DNA of 64,000 bases. Origin: an uncultured Clostridia bacterium (GTDB taxonomy: Bacteria > Bacillota > Clostridia > Oscillospirales > Acutalibacteraceae). The position numbers and the translations under genes were made by a program. The stretch is from NCBI GenBank assembly GCA_946500295.1, contig CAMMVF010000002.1:62001-126000 (forward strand), given 5' to 3'. A model generated the notes under the pieces. That model was not told the DNA's origin and did not search any database. It saw only the letters and a list, made by a program, of their open reading frames with translations. Positions 26,724-36,846 of the stretch are shown here, piece after piece (the first letter of the stretch is position 1; each line of letters opens with the position of its first letter).

Positions 26724-28061
26724 TTAACCTACTGTTATTCTTTCCTGCGGCAGCTTTGAAAGGTTTTTATTCATTCCGGACAGCGCTGCATAGATAAGCG
26801 TTAAACCACCTACCCTGCCAAGGAACATAAGGGCTATCAGTATGCCCTGAGATAGTACGCCAAGCTCCGGTGTGATTCCGAGCGTAAGACCGACAGTACC
26901 CACAGCAGAGGCAGTTTCATACAGGCAGTCGCCAAGCGGCAAGCCCTCCGCTATACTGATAACCACAGCGCCGCCAAAGAACAAGGCGACATACATCATT
27001 AGGATGGTAGCTGCGTTTTTGACAACGCCGGTTTCGATTCTTCTGCCAAAAAACTGAGCGTCGTCCCTTCGGCGGAATGTGGCGAATGCATTTGCAATCA
27101 GCACCGCAAGGGTCGTGGTTTTCATACCGCCTGCAGTGGAGCCGGGAGAGCCGCCAATAAGCATTAATACAATCATAATCGCCTGACTCGCTCCGGTCAT
27201 CGCCGCAAGATTTACTGTATTAAAACCCGCAGTCCTCGGTGTGACAGATTGGAATAACGAACTAAGTATTCTTTCTCCAATGGGTAGGTTGGCAAAATCG
27301 CAGAAGAAAAAGAACAGCGCCGGAATGACGATAAGCAGCGCAGTTGTAACGATAATCACCTTGCTCTGCATACGATAACGCCTGATATGGTGTCTGTTGG
27401 TGCAGATATCCTCCCAGGTGAGAAAGCCTATACCGCCCACTATGATTAAAAGCATTATTGTAATATTGATGACCGGATTGCCAACATAGGCTGTCAAAGA
27501 CGGGTAGAGCGACTCGGCGCTGCCGAGGATATCAAAGCCCGCGTTGCAAAAGGCCGAAATGGAGTGAAATACCGCCATCCATATCCCGTTTATACCAAAA
27601 TCCTTACAAAACACCGGCATCATAACAAGGGCTCCTATCAGCTCGATAAGGAAGGTCGCCTTAATGATAAAGCCGGTCAATCTAACTATGCCGCCCACCT
27701 TAGGCGCAGAGATTGCCTCCTGCATTGTGCTGCGCTGCATTAATGATATTTTCCTGCCGGACAGCAATGCGAAGGACGCCGCCACCGTTACGACCCCCAG
27801 ACCGCCGATCTGAATAAGTGTAATAATAACAGCCTGACCAAACACAGACCAGTATGTACCTGTGTCCTGTACAATCAGCCCGGTAACACACACAGCAGAG
27901 GTAGAGGTAAATAGGGCTTCATTAAAGGGTGTTACCACTCCGCTTTTAGAGGACACGGGCAGCATTAAAAGCAATGCGCCAAAGAGTATTACCCCCGCAA
28001 AGCCCAAAATAATTATCTGAAATGAGCTAATTCGCCTTATTTTATGTGTTGATTCTGTCAT
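26724..28061 (-). CDS. ktrB: Potassium uptake pore subunit KtrB (TrkH family)
   Basis: Membrane protein forming the K+ pathway. About 445 residues with four repeated M1-P-M2 units. Selectivity-filter loops are seen in TSTSAVCVTGL, SAFCNAGFDIL, TPRTAGFNTV and TASAVGTVGLT, each with the central Gly. The ATG at 28061 has AAAGGAG 8 nt upstream. First gene of the operon ktrB-ktrA-small membrane protein-kdpD-kdpE. I found no convincing sigma-A promoter in the 227 bases upstream. Confidence 0.95.
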   Translation of the reverse strand: MTESTHKIRRISSFQIIILGFAGVILFGALLLMLPVSSKSGVVTPFNEALFTSTSAVCVTGLIVQDTGTYWSVFGQAVIITLIQIGGLGVVTVAASFALLSGRKISLMQRSTMQEAISAPKVGGIVRLTGFIIKATFLIELIGALVMMPVFCKDFGINGIWMAVFHSISAFCNAGFDILGSAESLYPSLTAYVGNPVINITIMLLIIVGGIGFLTWEDICTNRHHIRRYRMQSKVIIVTTALLIVIPALFFFFCDFANLPIGERILSSLFQSVTPRTAGFNTVNLAAMTGASQAIMIVLMLIGGSPGSTAGGMKTTTLAVLIANAFATFRRRDDAQFFGRRIETGVVKNAATILMMYVALFFGGAVVISIAEGLPLGDCLYETASAVGTVGLTLGITPELGVLSQGILIALMFLGRVGGLTLIYAALSGMNKNLSKLPQERITVG

Positions 28062-28194
28062 AACGCTTCTCCTTTGCGCTCTCGTTTGCATTATTTATTT
28101 TATTACATTCAGTTTTAAGACGGTATAATGGTATTGCCGCTCGTATTAAGATTGTGTAAAGATTCGCTATTTGCAAAGCGGTATGAGTTCCAAA

Positions 28195-28233
28195 CAAAAA
28201 TCACCGCAGAGGCTTTTATCCGCCCTCTGCGGT
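28195..28233 (-). terminator. Terminator after the V-ATPase operon
   Basis: Perfect 10-bp stem ACCGCAGAGG / CCTCTGCGGT, with a run of U after it on the minus strand. It separates the atp operon (ending at 28289) from ktrB. Confidence 0.78.
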
Positions 28234-28288
28234 AATTTTACATTATTCTATATAATTGTGTATAGGCAATAGATTTCAGCATCGGCTG

Positions 28289-28912
28289 TTAAGCCCCCTT
28301 GTTTGACTTTTGCTTCTTAATTACCTTGAGTCGGGAGAACTCCTCCCTCTCCTTCTCCTCCAAGGCGTCTGTAATATACTTAACAGCAGCTGTGAAGCGG
28401 GGAATCATAATGTTCTTGAGCGCATTGGCTCTCTTCTGAGTTTTCTTAATTGAGTCCGCCAGACGATATACGCTGTTTTCAACCTCTGCCAGCTCAGTGG
28501 TCAAAACCTTTACCTCGTTGAATTTGATATAAGCATCGTCCAGGGGTGAATTTGTACGGAAAAGACCATAGTGCAGCTCAGGAGTCATGTCGCCCTGCAT
28601 CGAAACTATAGGTATCTCAACGCCCATGACGCTCCTGTACGAAAGCTTCAGCCTGCGCTCGATTGGTATAGTCTGCGATATCTCATCGCAAAATCCTGAG
28701 AGTATATTTGCCCTTTGCAGTGCAAAATATGCCGCGCTGTAGGCGTTGTCAATTTTTCCCTGAATCTCGTTAGCTCTATCAATCAGGGTCATCATCTCTC
28801 TGATTAGAATATTGCGTTTCTTGTCGAGCAGCTCATAGCCCATCTTTGCAAGCGCAAGGGTCTTTTTTGTGCTCATTAAATTTCCTTTTGTCGCTGTTAT
28901 CTGCGAAGCCAC
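28289..28912 (-). CDS. atpD: V-type ATPase subunit D
   Basis: Central stalk (rotor shaft) subunit. About 207 residues, mostly coiled coil: N-terminal ATKGNLMSTKKTLALAKMGY helix and the C-terminal return helix around residues 125-185, with a Lys-rich end. The GTG at 28912 (reading VASQITATKG) is preferred because AAGGTGG lies 8 nt before it and relatives begin this way; the alternative GTG at 28924 adds four residues. Last gene of the operon. Confidence 0.93.
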   Translation of the reverse strand: MASQITATKGNLMSTKKTLALAKMGYELLDKKRNILIREMMTLIDRANEIQGKIDNAYSAAYFALQRANILSGFCDEISQTIPIERRLKLSYRSVMGVEIPIVSMQGDMTPELHYGLFRTNSPLDDAYIKFNEVKVLTTELAEVENSVYRLADSIKKTQKRANALKNIMIPRFTAAVKYITDALEEKEREEFSRLKVIKKQKSNKGA

Positions 28913-28939
28913 AATATTCACCACCTTATAAAATCATAA

Positions 28940-30340
28940 TTAATTAGCCGAGAAGTCTTCAGGAGAAGTCTCCTTGTAGTACTTATCAAGCACCTCGTCG
29001 TCCACACGGTCAAGCTCTGCTCTCGGCAAAGTGCCCAAAAGCTTCCATCCGAGGTCGAGGCTTTCATCTATACTTCTGTTAGTTGTAAAGCCTTGATTTA
29101 CAAAATACTGCTCGAAAAGCTTACCGAAGGTCATGTACTTTTTGTCAGTAGGCGAAAGCTCCTCCTCGCCGATAACCGAAGCGAGCGAACGAGCATCGTT
29201 TACCTTTGCTACCGAGGCAAAAAGCTGGTTTTGCAGCGCCGGGTGGTCGGCACGGGTGTATCCCTCGCCGATGCCGTCCTTCATCAAACGTGAAAGAGAC
29301 GGTAATACCGACACAGGCGGATACAGTCCCTGCCCCTGCAAAGTACGATCCAAAACAATTTGTCCTTCGGTAATATAACCGGTAAGGTCGGGAATCGGGT
29401 GGGTAATATCGTCATTCGGCATGGTCAAAATAGGTATCTGAGTAACCGAGCCGCTCGAGCCCTTTACCATTCCGGCTCTCTCATAAAGGGAAGCCAGGTC
29501 TGAGTAGAGATAGCCCGGATAGCCCTTTCTGCCCGGGATTTCACCCTTAGATGAACTGAACTCACGCAGAGCCTCTGCATACGATGTTATATCGGTCATA
29601 ATAACAAGCACGTGCATATTCAGCGTAAACGCCAGATACTCGGCGGCTGTCAGCGCGCAGCGAGGAGTTAGGGTTCTCTCGATAATCGGGTCGTTCGAGA
29701 GATTCAGAAACATTACAACCCTCTGCAATACACCGCTCTCCTCAAACGAGCGGCGGAAGTAGTCGGCTACGTCGTTTTTAACGCCCATTGCTGCAAAAAC
29801 AACGCAGAAGCCCTGTCCTGCCTCGTCGGCGATTTTAGCCTGACGAACTATCTGAACAGCCAGCTCATTGTGGTTCATACCTGAGCCAGAGAAAATCGGG
29901 AGCTTCTGCCCTCTGATAAGCGTCATCAGGGTATCTATTGTAGAAATACCCGTGTTTATATAGTTTTTCGGATAGACACGGGAAACTGGATTGATCGGCG
30001 TACCGTTGATATCAGCCTTTGTATCGGGAAAAATCTCCCCCAACCCGTCTATCGGTCTGCCAACTCCATCAAACACCCTGCCTATTATCTCCGGCGAAAG
30101 GGCAAGCTCCATCGGGTGGCCGGTGAGTCTGGTTCTTGTGTTGTCAAGCGAAAGTCCTTTCGTACCCTCAAACACCTGAACTACTATTCTTTCACCGTCC
30201 ATCTGTACTATTCTGCCCTGTCTTTTTGTGCCGTTATCAAGGCGTATCTCGACAATTTCATCAAAGGAGGCGCCCTTAACGCCGTCGATAACTATAAGAG
30301 AGCCGTTAATTTCCTTAACACCTACATAATCTATAATCAT
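28940..30340 (-). CDS. atpB: V-type ATPase subunit B
   Basis: Regulatory, non-catalytic nucleotide-binding subunit of the V1 head. 466 residues. It lacks the Walker A of the A subunit, as expected: the equivalent region reads [17 protein letters not shown]. Other family segments: [34 protein letters not shown] and [22 protein letters not shown], the last two split by a short linker. It lies 24 nt after atpA. Confidence 0.97.
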   Translation of the reverse strand: MIIDYVGVKEINGSLIVIDGVKGASFDEIVEIRLDNGTKRQGRIVQMDGERIVVQVFEGTKGLSLDNTRTRLTGHPMELALSPEIIGRVFDGVGRPIDGLGEIFPDTKADINGTPINPVSRVYPKNYINTGISTIDTLMTLIRGQKLPIFSGSGMNHNELAVQIVRQAKIADEAGQGFCVVFAAMGVKNDVADYFRRSFEESGVLQRVVMFLNLSNDPIIERTLTPRCALTAAEYLAFTLNMHVLVIMTDITSYAEALREFSSSKGEIPGRKGYPGYLYSDLASLYERAGMVKGSSGSVTQIPILTMPNDDITHPIPDLTGYITEGQIVLDRTLQGQGLYPPVSVLPSLSRLMKDGIGEGYTRADHPALQNQLFASVAKVNDARSLASVIGEEELSPTDKKYMTFGKLFEQYFVNQGFTTNRSIDESLDLGWKLLGTLPRAELDRVDDEVLDKYYKETSPEDFSAN

Positions 30341-30363
30341 TATCTTACCTTCTTTCTCTCTTA

Positions 30364-32127
30364 TCAGCCTTCGGCAACCGCTCCGAGCTTATCTTTAATC
30401 TCGGTTCTGTATTCTTCAAACATCTCGAGCTTGTTGTTCGGGATATCATACTTCATCTTTGTAAGCTTATCGAAAAGACCGGTCTCGAGGATTCTCGAAA
30501 TAGGTATTCCGGCGTTTACGAGGTGTTTAGCTCTCTTGTACAGATACAGGATTGTCTTCATCATCTGCTTTTGCTTCTCAAGCGGTACATAGGTATCTTC
30601 CTTGTGGAATGCGTTTTGTTGGAGGAAACCTACTCTGATAACACGGCAGATTTCGATTACCAGCTTCTGGTCGTCGGGAAGAATGTCCGATCCGACGAGC
30701 TTGACAATTTCCATCAGCGAGCTTTCCTCCTGAAGCAAGGCGCTGATTCTGTTGCGGTATTTTATGAAATCCGCACCTACATTCTCAGCAAACCACGGAT
30801 CCAAATCGGTGAAGTATTCGCTGTAGCTTGTCAGCCAGTTGATAGCCGGGTAATGTCTCGAATAAGCCAAATCCTTATCAAGAGCCCAGAAGCAACGGAT
30901 AAATCTCTTGGTATTTTGTGTGACAGGCTCACTCATATCACCGCCCTGAGGTGATACCGCTCCTATCATGGTTACAGAACCCTTCTCTCCACACAGTGTG
31001 TCGGCAATACAAGCTCTCTCATAGAACTCGGAAAGCCTTGAGGGGAGGTATGCCGGGAAGCCCTCCTCGGCGGGCATCTCCTCAAGACGACCGCTGATTT
31101 CACGCAGAGCCTCAGCCCAACGTGAGGTGGAGTCCGCCATTATGGCGCAGTTATAGCCCATATCTCTGTAGTACTCCGCAAGTGTAACTCCGGTGTATAT
31201 CGAAGCCTCACGGGCAGCAACAGGCATATTGGATGTGTTTGCAATAAGTACTGTCCTGTCAGTCATGGGACGGTTTGACTTAGGGTCAATCAGCTCGGAA
31301 AACTCCTGCAAAACCTGGCTCATCTCGTTTCCACGCTCACCGCATCCAACGTAGATGATTATGTCTGCGTCGCACCACTTTGCAAGCTGGTGCTGGGTCA
31401 TTGTCTTTCCTGTTCCGAAACCTCCCGGTATGGCGGCTGTACCGCCCTTGGCTATCGGGAATAGAGTGTCAATTACTCTCTGACCTGTTACCAGCGGTAC
31501 CTTGGCGGAAAGCCTGTGCTTTACCGGGCGTGGAGTTCTTATAGGCCATTTCTGGCACAGAGTAAGCTCCGTCTCCTTGCCGGAGCTGTCTTTGACCACT
31601 GCCACTGTATCGTTGAGGGTGTACTCGCCGTCCGGCATTACCTTTATAACCTCGCACTCTCCCATAAGAGGAGGCACAAGCAGTCTGTGCTCTATAATCG
31701 GTGTCTCCGGCAAAGTTGCATATATCATACCGCCGCTAAGCTTATCGCCAACCTTTATCTTGAGCGTTACGTTCCACTTTTTCTCAGTGTCAAGCGGAGA
31801 AACTGCAGAACCTCTCGAGATAAACGCACCCGATCTCTTTTCAATCTCCGACAGCGGTCTCTCAATTCCATCGAAAATATTGTCTATTATTCCGGGTCCC
31901 AAAGTAACATTCATAGGAGCGCCGGTGCCGACAATCGGATCACCGGGACGCAGTCCCGACGTCTCTTCATAAACCTGTACGGTAGTTAATTTATCTGTAA
32001 TTCCTATAATTTCACCGACAAGCCTTTGCTGCCCGACATAGACCATTTCCATCATGGAAAAGCCCTTGGCGTTTTTCACGGTAACGACCGGGCCGTTGAT
32101 GCCGTAAATTACGTTTTGATTTTCCAT
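30364..32127 (-). CDS. atpA: V-type ATPase catalytic subunit A
   Basis: Catalytic ATP-hydrolysing (or synthesising) subunit. About 587 residues. Walker [14 protein letters not shown] near residue 230, the A-subunit-specific non-homologous insert before it (about 110-190), Walker B region [21 protein letters not shown], and [15 protein letters not shown]. The ATG at 32127 has GGAGG 9 nt upstream; the ORF extends 8 codons further without support. Confidence 0.97.
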   Translation of the reverse strand: MENQNVIYGINGPVVTVKNAKGFSMMEMVYVGQQRLVGEIIGITDKLTTVQVYEETSGLRPGDPIVGTGAPMNVTLGPGIIDNIFDGIERPLSEIEKRSGAFISRGSAVSPLDTEKKWNVTLKIKVGDKLSGGMIYATLPETPIIEHRLLVPPLMGECEVIKVMPDGEYTLNDTVAVVKDSSGKETELTLCQKWPIRTPRPVKHRLSAKVPLVTGQRVIDTLFPIAKGGTAAIPGGFGTGKTMTQHQLAKWCDADIIIYVGCGERGNEMSQVLQEFSELIDPKSNRPMTDRTVLIANTSNMPVAAREASIYTGVTLAEYYRDMGYNCAIMADSTSRWAEALREISGRLEEMPAEEGFPAYLPSRLSEFYERACIADTLCGEKGSVTMIGAVSPQGGDMSEPVTQNTKRFIRCFWALDKDLAYSRHYPAINWLTSYSEYFTDLDPWFAENVGADFIKYRNRISALLQEESSLMEIVKLVGSDILPDDQKLVIEICRVIRVGFLQQNAFHKEDTYVPLEKQKQMMKTILYLYKRAKHLVNAGIPISRILETGLFDKLTKMKYDIPNNKLEMFEEYRTEIKDKLGAVAEG

Positions 32128-32172
32128 CAAATACATCCTCCAGTACATCAAAATTTTTTGGTTCAGCTTTAA

Positions 32173-32772
32173 CTAAACCTTAAGCTTGGAGTTTTGCAAA
32201 AACCACTCTCTCTGGTTTTCAAGCTTAGTATCGAGGGTAAAATCAACAACAATGCCTATTCTCTCACACTGTGCTTTAAGCCCGCCGATGTAAATACTTG
32301 ATACAGCCTCTACGCTGCAATTGTTATTAAAGCATTTTTCTATCTCGTCCTTAAGCGGCATATCCTCCTGCTTAATGCAGACTACTACCTGCTCACCTGC
32401 AAAATACCGAGCCGCCTCGGCTGCGTTTTTGAGAAGGGAAGTTTTATACTGCTCAGTCAGGGTATAGTTTTTCAGCTTTTGCTGAGCCTTGTCGAAAACC
32501 TCATCGACCATCTCGCTGCGTCTTCTGTAAAGCTGCTGCTTTCCCTCGTCCTCTTTTCTGGCTAGCTCTCCCGCTATGCCGGTACGCATGGACGCCATTT
32601 CTTTCTGAATCAGGGCGTGAGCGTCTTTTATGCCCTCGTCCTCAGCTTTTTTTAATTCCTCGGCCTTAAACTTTTCAACCTCGGAACGAATTGTATGCTT
32701 CTGCTCGTCAGCATATTTCTGAATAGCATTTAAAAAGTTACCTGTCTTTGTATCAGCCGACATAGCAACCAT
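32173..32772 (-). CDS. atpE: V-type ATPase subunit E
   Basis: Peripheral stalk subunit. 199 residues: a long N-terminal coiled coil (about 10-105) rich in Glu and Lys, and a C-terminal globular part (about 115-195) that caps the A3B3 head. The start is uncertain: ATG at 32772 or three codons later at 32763, with GGAGAGG between both spacings. It lies 35 nt after atpF and 45 nt before atpA. Confidence 0.92.
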   Translation of the reverse strand: MVAMSADTKTGNFLNAIQKYADEQKHTIRSEVEKFKAEELKKAEDEGIKDAHALIQKEMASMRTGIAGELARKEDEGKQQLYRRRSEMVDEVFDKAQQKLKNYTLTEQYKTSLLKNAAEAARYFAGEQVVVCIKQEDMPLKDEIEKCFNNNCSVEAVSSIYIGGLKAQCERIGIVVDFTLDTKLENQREWFLQNSKLKV

Positions 32773-32807
32773 TCCTCTCCGAATAGTTTATTATTGGTGG
32801 CTCGGAA

Positions 32808-33116
32808 TCAGATTTTGACCCCGATAGCCTCCTGTACATATCTTGTGATAGAGTCCTTCGTCCTGCCGTTGCCGTGGCGGTCGGGTATCTCCACAATCAG
32901 CGGACGCTGCCTGTGCAGCTTGAGGTCATAGACCAATTCGGGACACAGAGAGACAAGTCGTTCAGTCATCAAAATAACGGCCACATCCTCCATCTCCATA
33001 GCCTCCGTCAGCGCCTTTCTAACCTCGTCGTCCTTGTGGATAACCACCCCGTCTATACCGGCAAGACGCATACCAATTTGAGTATCTACATTATCACTAA
33101 TTAAATAAAAACGCAT
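32808..33116 (-). CDS. atpF: V-type ATPase subunit F
   Basis: Small Rossmann-like subunit of the central stalk that binds subunit D. 102 residues with FYLISDNVDTQIGMRLAGID at the start and VAVILMTERLV in the middle, both typical of V-type F (NtpG-like). It is separated from atpK by 210 nt holding a repeat element, an unusual gap inside this otherwise compact operon. Confidence 0.92.
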   Translation of the reverse strand: MRFYLISDNVDTQIGMRLAGIDGVVIHKDDEVRKALTEAMEMEDVAVILMTERLVSLCPELVYDLKLHRQRPLIVEIPDRHGNGRTKDSITRYVQEAIGVKI

Positions 33117-33170
33117 TTTATCACCAAAGCTTTCATCTTTGATTTAAGTGCATACTCTGCAATTGAAATT

Positions 33171-33330
33171 GGAGCAAAGCGTGACAAGCTCGTTTGATCA
33201 CGCCGGCGACGATTGCAACCGTCGCCGGGGGCTTTGCTCCTCAGTGTTTCGGTGGGGAGATTAAACCTCACCGAAGCACTGAATGGAACCCGCCGCCGAC
33301 AGTGGCGGGGGACATCGCCTACTTGGTTAT
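33171..33330 (+). repeat. Mosaic intergenic repeat, full-length copy E2, inside the V-ATPase operon
   Basis: Longest copy of the family. Nested inverted repeats: GGAGCAAAGC (33171-33180) with GCTTTGCTCC (33231-33240) enclosing CCGGCGACG (33203-33211) with CGTCGCCGG (33220-33228); then CAGTGTTTCGGTG with CACCGAAGCACTG (33242-33281); then a CCCGCC/GGCGGG hairpin; end CATCGCCTACTTGGTTATA. Orientation is opposite to the operon, so atpF and the genes after it are transcribed through it. Its right end supplies the TAA stop codon of atpK. Confidence 0.85.
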
Positions 33331-33761
33331 ACAAAGAGGATAATAATTGAAATAAGCACGCCGTATATTGCAATACCTTCTGCCAATGCAACGAAGATAA
33401 GCGATTTACCGAAGGCCTTGGGATCCTCTGACGTAGCGCCGATAGCTGCCGGAGCTGCACCGCATACTGCAATACCGCCGCCTATACCGGAAAGTCCTGT
33501 AACAAGACCTGCTGCTATGTACTGCAAGCCGACTGAGTTGTCAGCGACCGCCTGAGCGGCTGTAGCTTCGTCGCCTGCAGCTGAAGCTACAAGCGGACAG
33601 GCTACACAGAAGATAACCATAGCTGCAAATGAAATAAGCTGTCTTACTACTGCGCTCTTTCTGCTGCGGCCTCTTTTGGCTACGCCGCGGTAGGAAAGAT
33701 ACATGGAAATAATGATGAAAAGTACGGGAAGAGTTAAAAGTATGAGTGTAAATACTGACAT
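33327..33761 (-). CDS. atpK: V-type ATPase subunit K (proteolipid ring)
   Basis: Membrane rotor ring subunit. 144 residues with four predicted helices (about 3-21, 43-64, 80-103, 120-143). The ion-binding Glu is in FVALAEGIAIYGV in the last helix; the first pair of helices has no carboxylate, as in single-site 4-helix K subunits. Whether it moves H+ or Na+ cannot be decided reliably by eye. The stop codon lies in the end of repeat E2. Confidence 0.94.
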   Translation of the reverse strand: MSVFTLILLTLPVLFIIISMYLSYRGVAKRGRSRKSAVVRQLISFAAMVIFCVACPLVASAAGDEATAAQAVADNSVGLQYIAAGLVTGLSGIGGGIAVCGAAPAAIGATSEDPKAFGKSLIFVALAEGIAIYGVLISIIILFV

Positions 33762-33824
33762 GATAATTGCCTCCTAAATGTTTTTATTTAACCCCGCAAT
33801 GCGGAGGTTTTGACTTTTTTCAGC

Positions 33825-35753
33825 TTATCTGGTGGTAAGCCTTACGGGCTTGAAAGCCCTGCCGTCGCCGATATAGAACCGGCTGAACATCTCGTAGTAT
33901 TCGAGCCTTAAAACCTGAATGGTAACAAGGGTCGCCTCCAAAACAGTTACAAAGGCGTTTCCGAATATTACCATTATAATATATCCTACTGAGCCTTCTG
34001 ACCCAACCATTCCCGCCAGCGTAAAGAACACCAGCATCATTCCTGCGTGTACCAGTGCAAAGGTACCGACGCGAAGATAGGACATTGTGTTGGTAAAGTA
34101 GCTGAGCAATGCCTCGAAAAGCTCAAAAAAGCTTTGAACCAAAAACTCGCCCCACTTCTCAGGCTTCCAGTTTTTCTCTCTGTTGACCAGCTTTGAAAGC
34201 GGCTCCCCGAGGTAAATCAAGATGAGCGGAAGAACAATAAGCCCGATCACATAGTAGATATTCATAATCTGGATGCCGAACAGCATACACAGAAAGCCTG
34301 TAATCAGTGAAGTGTAGAAAATAAGCCCGCACAGCCCGCTGGGGTTGAACAGCGCCCTGCCTATATCTCCCCGCTTTATCGAGGAAACGATATTTAAAAG
34401 CATGGCAAAGAAAACTAAAAACACTCCGATTCCGGCAGAGAGCAAAACAAGGGTCGTCGCACTTTCGAGCACCGGAAGCGGCTTGCCGCTCATTCCGAGT
34501 GCGTGGTATATCGGGTCTAGGGCTTCCTCAAATCCGAACACCGAGCCGTAGATAAAGCCGAATATAGTAGCGGATATTCCACAGGGAACCAGGATTTTTC
34601 CGATGTCCATCCGTTTATACCGCCACATCAAAAGGCCGGCTATAATCAGCACCACGCCCTGCCCCACGTCACCGAACATTATTCCGAACAAAATTGTAAA
34701 GGTAAGGGAAACAAAGAAGGTCGGATCCGGTTCGTTATAGCCCGGCAGACCGTACATATCCACGAAAAACTCATAGGGCTTTGAAAAAAAGTTATTTTTA
34801 AGCTTGATGGGCGGCGAGTGCTTCAGCTCCTCTTTACCGTCTGTCAGTGAACACTCCACGCTCTCGAGCGATTCGAGCTCCGATTTCAGTTTATCTGCAT
34901 TTTCACTGGGAACCCAACCGACAAGAATGAAGCTTTTGTGGTAAATCATGGCGTTTTTCTTGATGCTTGAGAAAAGCTCCAGCTCAGAAAGCTCGCTGTA
35001 GCTGGTGTTGATGTCGAGCTTCTTTTTTCGACAGTACAGATCAAGCTCCGCGGAAATCTCCTGCTCCTGCTTGGTGTACTCCTCCAACTGCTTGGTTAAA
35101 ATCTTCAACGAGTTTTCCGGCGTTCCGTGAAAGCCGGCTGTGTCGCAATGCTCAAAATACAGTCCGGAAAATATTCTGTCTATATCCTCGCATCTGTCTA
35201 TCGGAGTGACATATACTCCCCAGTAATGCGACTCATCCTCGGTACAGATGAAGAAGTAAACGTAGGGGTCGTCCTTGTAGTTATCGAGCTTTTTCAAGCT
35301 CTCCTTGGGTAAGCGTCCGAAATTTGCCTTTATAAATTCACAGCTGAGGATTCTGTCAAAATCCATGCCGATTCCAATGAAATGTGAAGTTTCTTCAATG
35401 CCTCGCCTGCATTGATCAATCTTTTGGTTAATATCGGTTTTTTTAGCTATGAGCTTTGAAAGCTCCGCATCCAAAGCCTTAGCTCTGCTTATGACCTGCT
35501 TTTCATTTCCGTTTACTGCTATATCCAGCAGCTGCGGCTTGATTCCGGCCATTTTCAGGGTCTCGGTAAAATCCGAAAGGGGCTCTGTGTAGGGGTTTTT
35601 GTCGGTAACAGGAACAAACCCCCTGGTGTCGGAGTAGAAATTCGTGGGGTCGTCGGGTTGAAACACTCCCGAGTCGCCGCAGATATTGATCACCTTATCA
35701 AGCTCCGACTTCAAACCGATAATACCAATTGATTTAATTGGAGAAACAGCCAT
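33825..35753 (-). CDS. atpI: V-type ATPase subunit I (subunit a homologue)
   Basis: Membrane stator subunit with the ion half-channels. 642 residues: a cytoplasmic N-terminal part with two coiled-coil stretches (about 1-330) and a C-terminal membrane domain (about 345-620) with seven or eight helices. FGIMFGDVGQGVVLIIAGLL and SYLRVGTFALVHAG with the functional Arg are clear family motifs. It lies 17 nt after atpC and 63 nt before atpK. Confidence 0.96.
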   Translation of the reverse strand: MAVSPIKSIGIIGLKSELDKVINICGDSGVFQPDDPTNFYSDTRGFVPVTDKNPYTEPLSDFTETLKMAGIKPQLLDIAVNGNEKQVISRAKALDAELSKLIAKKTDINQKIDQCRRGIEETSHFIGIGMDFDRILSCEFIKANFGRLPKESLKKLDNYKDDPYVYFFICTEDESHYWGVYVTPIDRCEDIDRIFSGLYFEHCDTAGFHGTPENSLKILTKQLEEYTKQEQEISAELDLYCRKKKLDINTSYSELSELELFSSIKKNAMIYHKSFILVGWVPSENADKLKSELESLESVECSLTDGKEELKHSPPIKLKNNFFSKPYEFFVDMYGLPGYNEPDPTFFVSLTFTILFGIMFGDVGQGVVLIIAGLLMWRYKRMDIGKILVPCGISATIFGFIYGSVFGFEEALDPIYHALGMSGKPLPVLESATTLVLLSAGIGVFLVFFAMLLNIVSSIKRGDIGRALFNPSGLCGLIFYTSLITGFLCMLFGIQIMNIYYVIGLIVLPLILIYLGEPLSKLVNREKNWKPEKWGEFLVQSFFELFEALLSYFTNTMSYLRVGTFALVHAGMMLVFFTLAGMVGSEGSVGYIIMVIFGNAFVTVLEATLVTIQVLRLEYYEMFSRFYIGDGRAFKPVRLTTR

Positions 35754-35770
35754 CAGGGTACCTCCTTAAA

Positions 35771-36811
35771 TTATTGATATATCAACAGTTTTTTGATTAC
35801 ATCAGGGTCTACCTTATATCGTACCCCCTCGATGATATTTATAATATTTCTAAGCTCGGCTTGCTCAAGAAAATAATAACTCATCATAACAACGGTTGGC
35901 ACCGTCGAAAACCTTATGAGCCTTCTTGACTGGTTATACCTGCCTCTGGAAGCTATCTCGCCGGCATAGTTATACTCCATTTTTGCTATCCTCTTGCCGA
36001 CGCTGGACTGAGAGGCTACAGCGAACAGCTCCTTTGAGGAGGTCGCCTCACACATCTCGTCAAGCACCGCTTCACGCACTGAGCCGTGGCTAAACAGCTG
36101 CTCTCTGATAGCTTGGGGTTTGAAATGGAAATACTTTTGAAGTCTTAAAACCCTGACAAAATTCATAAGGTCTATGTGTGTCGAAAACATCTCAGTAAGC
36201 TGCTTTTTTTCCTTGCCTCGGGTATGGTCAATTATATCAAACAAATGGTCGTACATATCCGAATACATTACGTTTTCAATTTTGGGAACGTCAATGTTTT
36301 TGCCCGGGGCGGGCTTGTAGGGGCTTAAGAGCTTTTTGTATCTCGAGTTCTCAAGCGCCGCCAAGAACTCGTCGTAGTTTTTCGCCTTTGAAAGCGCCGT
36401 CAGGTCGATTTTTGTATGCGCCTCAAGATAAGACGGCAAATCAAACACGTATCTTTCGGTGTTACCGGAATCCAGCAGCATCAAAAAATGTGACAGCTGC
36501 TCAACCTCCGCCTTTATTATCAGAAACTGGGAAAAAGCTTCGCCCGTAGCAATCTCGTAATGCGAAAGCGATTCAAACTCTCTGAGAAGCTGCTGCTTGA
36601 GCACAGTCTCAAGCTGACCGCGGTGGACGTCTCTCTCGCTCATGTTGTTGAGCACCGACGAATACTTGGTGTGAGACTTGAGATAGGACATGACATCTCC
36701 GACTGTGGCACAGTTCAAAAGGCTTGAATAATCTTTTTCTTTAAGCCGCCTGCCGTACATCGACCTTGCCTTTGCTATAACGGCGTTGGCAGCGTATTTT
36801 GAAAATATCAT
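35771..36811 (-). CDS. atpC: V-type ATPase subunit C (subunit d homologue)
   Basis: Funnel-shaped subunit joining the central stalk to the membrane ring. 346 residues, largely helical. Recognised by length, the N-terminal YAANAVIAKARSMYGRRL, TVGDVMSYLKSH, the C-terminal LRNIINIIEGVRYKVDPDVI, and position before subunit I. Confidence 0.92.
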   Translation of the reverse strand: MIFSKYAANAVIAKARSMYGRRLKEKDYSSLLNCATVGDVMSYLKSHTKYSSVLNNMSERDVHRGQLETVLKQQLLREFESLSHYEIATGEAFSQFLIIKAEVEQLSHFLMLLDSGNTERYVFDLPSYLEAHTKIDLTALSKAKNYDEFLAALENSRYKKLLSPYKPAPGKNIDVPKIENVMYSDMYDHLFDIIDHTRGKEKKQLTEMFSTHIDLMNFVRVLRLQKYFHFKPQAIREQLFSHGSVREAVLDEMCEATSSKELFAVASQSSVGKRIAKMEYNYAGEIASRGRYNQSRRLIRFSTVPTVVMMSYYFLEQAELRNIINIIEGVRYKVDPDVIKKLLIYQ

Positions 36812-36846
36812 AGCTTTGCTCCTTTCTCGAAATTTTCAGTTCGTCA

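Noticed and set aside
28062..28194. TTAATA-16-TATACC upstream of ktrB as a promoter.
   Set aside because: Both hexamers are poor matches to consensus, so I left it out.
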